A stretch of 7,891 bases of DNA from the NCBI GenBank assembly GCA_003222855.1, contig QHXH01000149.1, positions 1-7,891 of the forward strand, read 5' to 3'. The position numbers were made by a program, and so were the translations under genes. Below the pieces are notes generated by a model, which made no database searches, was not told the origin of the DNA, and saw nothing but the letters and a program-made list of their open reading frames with translations. Numbering within the stretch: the first letter of the stretch is position 1; every line of letters begins with the position of its first letter. Source of the stretch: Acidobacteriota bacterium. Lineage in GTDB: Bacteria > Acidobacteriota > Blastocatellia > Pyrinomonadales > Pyrinomonadaceae. Below, in pieces: positions 5,319 through 7,891 of this stretch.

Positions 5319-6320
5319 ATGGAAATGCGTTTCTCTCTCTTAGTCTTATCGATCCTTGCGGTGATTCTTTTCCCAATCGGGGCCGGCGCCAGGAAACTCA
5401 AGTTCACAACGTGTGGCAAGCCTTTACCTCTGCAATTAAGACCGTTCACGCATAGGCCGCAGCGAATCGATTATCTCTGCGGCAACACCGGCTGTTTCAA
5501 GAACGCGGCCAACGATAAGCAGAATGCGCAGAAAAATAACTTCTGCGCGTCCCTCAATCCGATCACTCAGGTTACGCTCAAGACATTTAGTGATCTAAAT
5601 GATGCGACCAACAACGAACCATCCATTCCCAAAGGCGAGCCTCCGCCGAGCCGAACGAAACTTGCGAACATACTCACGTTGGCCCACGGCAAAAAGTTAG
5701 GCGAAGGAAGGATCGTCTCTTTCGTTGGTTACGTGCTCGATGCTCGACACTCGAATGTTGACAAGGACAACCCGCTGACTGCGGGCAACGGAGAGAGCGT
5801 GCAATGCAATTTGCTTGGCTGTGCATACAACGACATTCACATTACTCTCGCCGAAGATTCGAACGAGCAGAAACTGTGTCGCACCGTCGTCGCCGAGATT
5901 GTTCCTCATTATCGTCCGCCGGCGTGGGATTTATTCGACTCGCCTGACTACACGAACTTTCTCAAGACCCACCCGGTGAAGATCACCGGCCAATTGTTTT
6001 TTGACGGCAGTCACGTTCCCTGCACCGCGGATGGAAAGGCGGGCCTTAATCCGGCGCGGGACAACGCAAAGGATTTCGAACGGCTGGCACTCTGGGAGAT
6101 TCATCCGATCTATGGGATCGAAGTTTGCAAACACACGAACCTTGCCCAATGCGACCTGTCTGACCGACAGGCGTGGTTTCCATTTACCGAATTGAAGACG
6201 TGGCTGGGGCTCAGTTCAGTGAGGCCAGCCGAGAAGTGCAAAGCTACAACCGCCGATCCGAATAGCAAGTGTCCCGGATTCACTCTGCCGGCCAGGAAAG
6301 GGGCGAACCACAGACACTAG
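5319..6320 (+). CDS. cysteine-rich secreted protein of unknown function
   Basis: From the ATG at 5319 this is a 333-residue protein with a clear signal peptide: MEMRF, a long hydrophobic core (SLLVLSILAVILFPIG), then AGA before RKLKF. The ATG at 5289 would put ten extra polar residues ahead of it. The mature part has 12 cysteines, an even number that suggests disulfides formed in the periplasm or outside. The middle third (GRIVSFVGYVLDA, then NDIHITLAED, VVAEIVPHY and VKITGQLFFDGSHVPC) looks like a strand-rich, OB-fold-like domain. WEIHPIYGIEVC follows. I know no function for this arrangement, and no catalytic motif stands out. The gene is divergent from the regulator operon; the spacer between them is only about 110 bases, so the operator could conceivably also influence it. 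Its stop overlaps the channel gene's stop. Confidence 0.82.
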   Translation: MEMRFSLLVLSILAVILFPIGAGARKLKFTTCGKPLPLQLRPFTHRPQRIDYLCGNTGCFKNAANDKQNAQKNNFCASLNPITQVTLKTFSDLNDATNNEPSIPKGEPPPSRTKLANILTLAHGKKLGEGRIVSFVGYVLDARHSNVDKDNPLTAGNGESVQCNLLGCAYNDIHITLAEDSNEQKLCRTVVAEIVPHYRPPAWDLFDSPDYTNFLKTHPVKITGQLFFDGSHVPCTADGKAGLNPARDNAKDFERLALWEIHPIYGIEVCKHTNLAQCDLSDRQAWFPFTELKTWLGLSSVRPAEKCKATTADPNSKCPGFTLPARKGANHRH

Positions 6321-7285
6321 TCAGCCGGCGCGTCGGACTGCGACTCGTCGTGGGGATGAAGCGTATCGTCGGTGTCGATGTGTAGTGAGCCCTGTCGAAT
6401 GCGCAGCTCGGTTTGGGGAAAAGGAATCTCGATCCCGGCTTCACGAAACAGCCTGTCGATTCGGTAATTGATATCGCTGCGAATCTGCATGTGCAGCCGC
6501 GGGCGGTTGGTCCACACGAGCAGGCGAAAATCGAGCGACCAATCACCGAACTTCAGAAACTGAACTTTCGGGGCCGGATCTTTCAGGACGTTATCGACTT
6601 CTTCGGCGGCTTTCAATAACGTTTGAGTCACGAGATCGATGTCTGACTCGGCGCCGACACCTATGGGGATCGCTATGCGCGCGCGGGGATCGCCGTAGGA
6701 CCAGTTGATCAAGCGCTGGCTGGCGAGCTTTGAATTCGGCACGATGATCGACACGCGATTGTTGGTCGTGACAATGGTGGTGCGCAGGTTAATGCTTTGC
6801 ACGTCGCCTTCATCTTCGCCAATGGTGATGCGATCGCCGACGCGCACCGGCCGTTCGAACAGCAGAATGAAACCCGAGGCAATGTCGGCGGCGATGTACT
6901 GCAGTCCGAAACCGATGCCGACCGAAAGAGCCGTGAATACGACCGCGAGAGAGGTGAAATTAAGATCAAGAGCAGTACTGAGAGCCAAAAGTAGACCCAG
7001 GGCAATCACGATGTACTGCGTCAACCTTCCCATCGTGTAGCGCAATCCGGGATCGAGATACGCTCGTTTGGCGATGCGGTTTTGCAGCATTTTGCTCAGC
7101 GTCCGCGACAAGAACATCGCCACCGCCAGGATCAGGACACCCTCAACAAGCGAAACCACGGAAGCCTTGACGTTGGGAATCGGCTGGTAAGTGAGGTAGA
7201 ACCAGATGCGCTCAGCCGCGCTCTGCCAGTTCTGCAAGGCAAGCACAAGCGCAGGAATTGCTGGAGATTGAATTAACGCCTGCAT
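6317..7285 (-). CDS. MscS-type mechanosensitive ion channel
   Basis: This small inner-membrane channel opens under membrane tension to release solutes during osmotic downshock. From the ATG at 7283-7285 it has 322 residues. Hydrophobic segments lie at about 40-60 and 88-106. They are followed by the pore-lining helix ALSVGIGFGLQ (about 119-129) and the family signature ASGFILLFERPVRVGDRITIG, then the beta domain (GDVQSINLRTTIVTTNN and VPNSKLASQRLINWS). The cytoplasmic alpha/beta domain ends near IEIPFPQTELRI, and a short acidic tail follows. Three membrane segments and a modest length fit the basic MscS architecture rather than the large MscK/MscM type. A TTG at 7300 would add five residues, but neither start has a clear Shine-Dalgarno sequence. 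The gene overlaps the convergent upstream neighbour by 4 bases. Confidence 0.92.
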   Translation of the reverse strand: MQALIQSPAIPALVLALQNWQSAAERIWFYLTYQPIPNVKASVVSLVEGVLILAVAMFLSRTLSKMLQNRIAKRAYLDPGLRYTMGRLTQYIVIALGLLLALSTALDLNFTSLAVVFTALSVGIGFGLQYIAADIASGFILLFERPVRVGDRITIGEDEGDVQSINLRTTIVTTNNRVSIIVPNSKLASQRLINWSYGDPRARIAIPIGVGAESDIDLVTQTLLKAAEEVDNVLKDPAPKVQFLKFGDWSLDFRLLVWTNRPRLHMQIRSDINYRIDRLFREAGIEIPFPQTELRIRQGSLHIDTDDTLHPHDESQSDAPAD

Positions 7286-7308
7286 AGTCAGCAGAACCAA
7301 AAACTAAT

Positions 7309-7360
7309 TGGCGGGGGACTCGAACCTGCATACCCTTTGCGGGTGACGGTTTTCAAGAAC
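7309..7360 (-). pseudogene. tRNA-Ser(UGA)-like 3' fragment
   Basis: Read on the minus strand, this stretch has in tRNA order an anticodon loop like that of tRNA-Ser(UGA) (ttcttgaaaaccgt), a long variable arm that pairs (accc-gcaaa-gggt), a T-loop (ggttcgagtcc) and an acceptor-like end cccgcca. The 5' half (acceptor strand, D-arm with GCCGAGTGG-like motif) is missing. The anticodon stem and T-stem pair poorly (about 3 of 5). It is therefore a relic rather than a working tRNA, perhaps left by an element integrated at a tRNA gene. It ends 24 bases before the channel gene start. The 7286-7456 spacer holds nothing else recognisable apart from part of the downstream repeat. Confidence 0.45.
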
Positions 7361-7447
7361 TCAAATTGGCCTTGAACCTGCCCCTACATGTTTGAAACTT
7401 ATGAATATAAACCAGGGTGAGCAGCCATCAAAGTGATCCAGGCAAAG

Positions 7448-7533
7448 GGTAATGGTTCAATTTCGAAAACGCGGCTCCGCTTTACTGGGAGCGCGGGCGC
7501 CCTCGCCCGCACTCGAGCGCGCAGCGCGAAGAT
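7448..7533 (+). repeat. GC-hairpin dispersed element, copy 2, overlapping the ABC ATPase 3' end
   Basis: The head module at 7448-7475 (ggtaatggttcaatttcgaa..) aligns with copy 1 at 1867. It is followed by actgggagcgcgggcg and a hairpin with a 7-bp stem (gcgggcg 7493-7499, cgcccgc 7504-7510), then a second palindromic part, cgcgcagcgcg. The stop codon and about 25 last codons of the ABC gene lie inside this element. The right boundary is approximate. Confidence 0.55.
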
Positions 7534-7891
7534 TACGTTTCATAACCAACAGAGCATTCACGAGTGGTATTTCTTCTTCTTCTATCTTCACGTAAAGAGA
7601 TTGGTCGCCGTTGCGATTCAGCGAAAGCCGTGGATTCTGCGAAAGTAGATCGTACGCCTCTGTTACGCGATCGACCCTTAACTGGACCCAGTTATCTTTC
7701 GCAATCAAATCCTCAACCGGGCCCTGGTAAAGCAAACGGCCTTCATCGATGATCGCAACCCGGTTACAGATTTGCTCGACTTCGTTGAGCAGATGGCTCG
7801 ACAACATGATGGTGAGACCGAGTTCATCTCGCAGCCGGCGAATCAACGTTCGCACCTCGGACAGTCCCTGCGGATCAAGTCCGTCAGTCGG
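7457..7891 (-). CDS. ABC transporter ATP-binding protein, C-terminal part (5' end outside window)
   Basis: The frame is open to the right edge, beginning PTDGLDPQG, the tail of Walker B plus the D-loop. The H-loop histidine of SSHLLNE (codon at 7793-7795) and then VAIIDEGRLLYQGPVEDL follow, which marks an ABC-2/drug-export-type ATPase (CcmA/NatA group). Walker A and the signature motif lie outside the window. After the ATPase core comes the small C-terminal domain usual in this group (from about VQLRVDRVTEAYDLL). Its expected last ~20-25 residues are absent. Instead, after IPLVNALLVMK the frame reads RNLRAARSSAGEGARAPSKA and ends, a low-complexity tail encoded by the dispersed GC-hairpin repeat. 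No permease gene lies downstream, so its partner would be upstream, beyond the edge. The ATPase core assignment is secure; whether the altered tail is tolerated is unknown. Confidence 0.85.
   Translation of the reverse strand, partial: PTDGLDPQGLSEVRTLIRRLRDELGLTIMLSSHLLNEVEQICNRVAIIDEGRLLYQGPVEDLIAKDNWVQLRVDRVTEAYDLLSQNPRLSLNRNGDQSLYVKIEEEEIPLVNALLVMKRNLRAARSSAGEGARAPSKAEPRFRN

Noticed and set aside
7298..7300. TTG start for the MscS-type channel
   Set aside because: No ribosome site and only five extra residues; the ATG at 7285 is simpler, although this is not decisive.
7309..7400. A complete tRNA gene on the minus strand
   Set aside because: No D-arm, no matching 5' acceptor strand and poor anticodon and T-stem pairing; only a 3' fragment can be supported.
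7331..7451. Inverted repeat taccctttgc / gcaaagggta (7331-7340 and 7442-7451)
   Set aside because: Exact over only 10 bases with about 100 bases between; the left part is already explained by the tRNA-like variable arm, so it may be chance.

Overview
The window looks like chromosomal DNA from a free-living aerobic Gram-negative-type bacterium. Moderate-to-high GC, c-type cytochrome and ABC protein styles, and above all several unrelated families of short palindromic and AT/GC-skewed intergenic repeats resemble Acidobacteriota of the Blastocatellia/Pyrinomonadaceae kind. That placement is an inference from sequence style, not a match I could run.

Layout, left to right: (1) the 3' part of a c-type cytochrome gene (+, cut by the left edge); (2) a gene-free stretch with inverted copies of a 'ttagccac-aaggcacaaa' repeat; (3) a plant-type FNR-like flavin reductase (-); (4) a second gene-free stretch with another inverted repeat family and a GC-hairpin element; (5) a small secreted protein of unknown function (+); (6) a nested double-hairpin repeat between convergent genes; (7) a long-chain acyl-CoA synthetase (-) preceded, with a TGATG stop/start overlap, by (8) a TetR/FadR-type regulator (-); (9) a divergent cysteine-rich secreted protein of unknown function (+) that meets (10) an MscS-type mechanosensitive channel (-) tail to tail, the two stop codons sharing one CTAG; (11) a tRNA-Ser(UGA)-like 3' fragment; (12) the 3' part of an ABC transporter ATPase gene (-, cut by the right edge) whose last ~25 codons lie in a dispersed GC-hairpin repeat.

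The best-supported functional unit is the regulator/acyl-CoA synthetase operon. A 24-bp near-palindrome just upstream of the regulator closely resembles the Bacillus FadR operator, so acyl-CoA-responsive autoregulation of a fatty-acid activation operon is a concrete prediction. The other genes look like unrelated single-gene units.

The most unusual theme is how repeats meet genes. Two exact inverted copies of a 20-bp palindrome lie inside the acyl-CoA synthetase reading frame as in-frame 'SDKL(Q/K)FV' peptides right after the start codon. A different repeat supplies the C-terminus and stop codon of the ABC ATPase. The acyl-CoA synthetase also appears to lack about 12 residues, including the hinge of its C-terminal domain. 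I found no CRISPR array, transposase, integrase or complete RNA gene.
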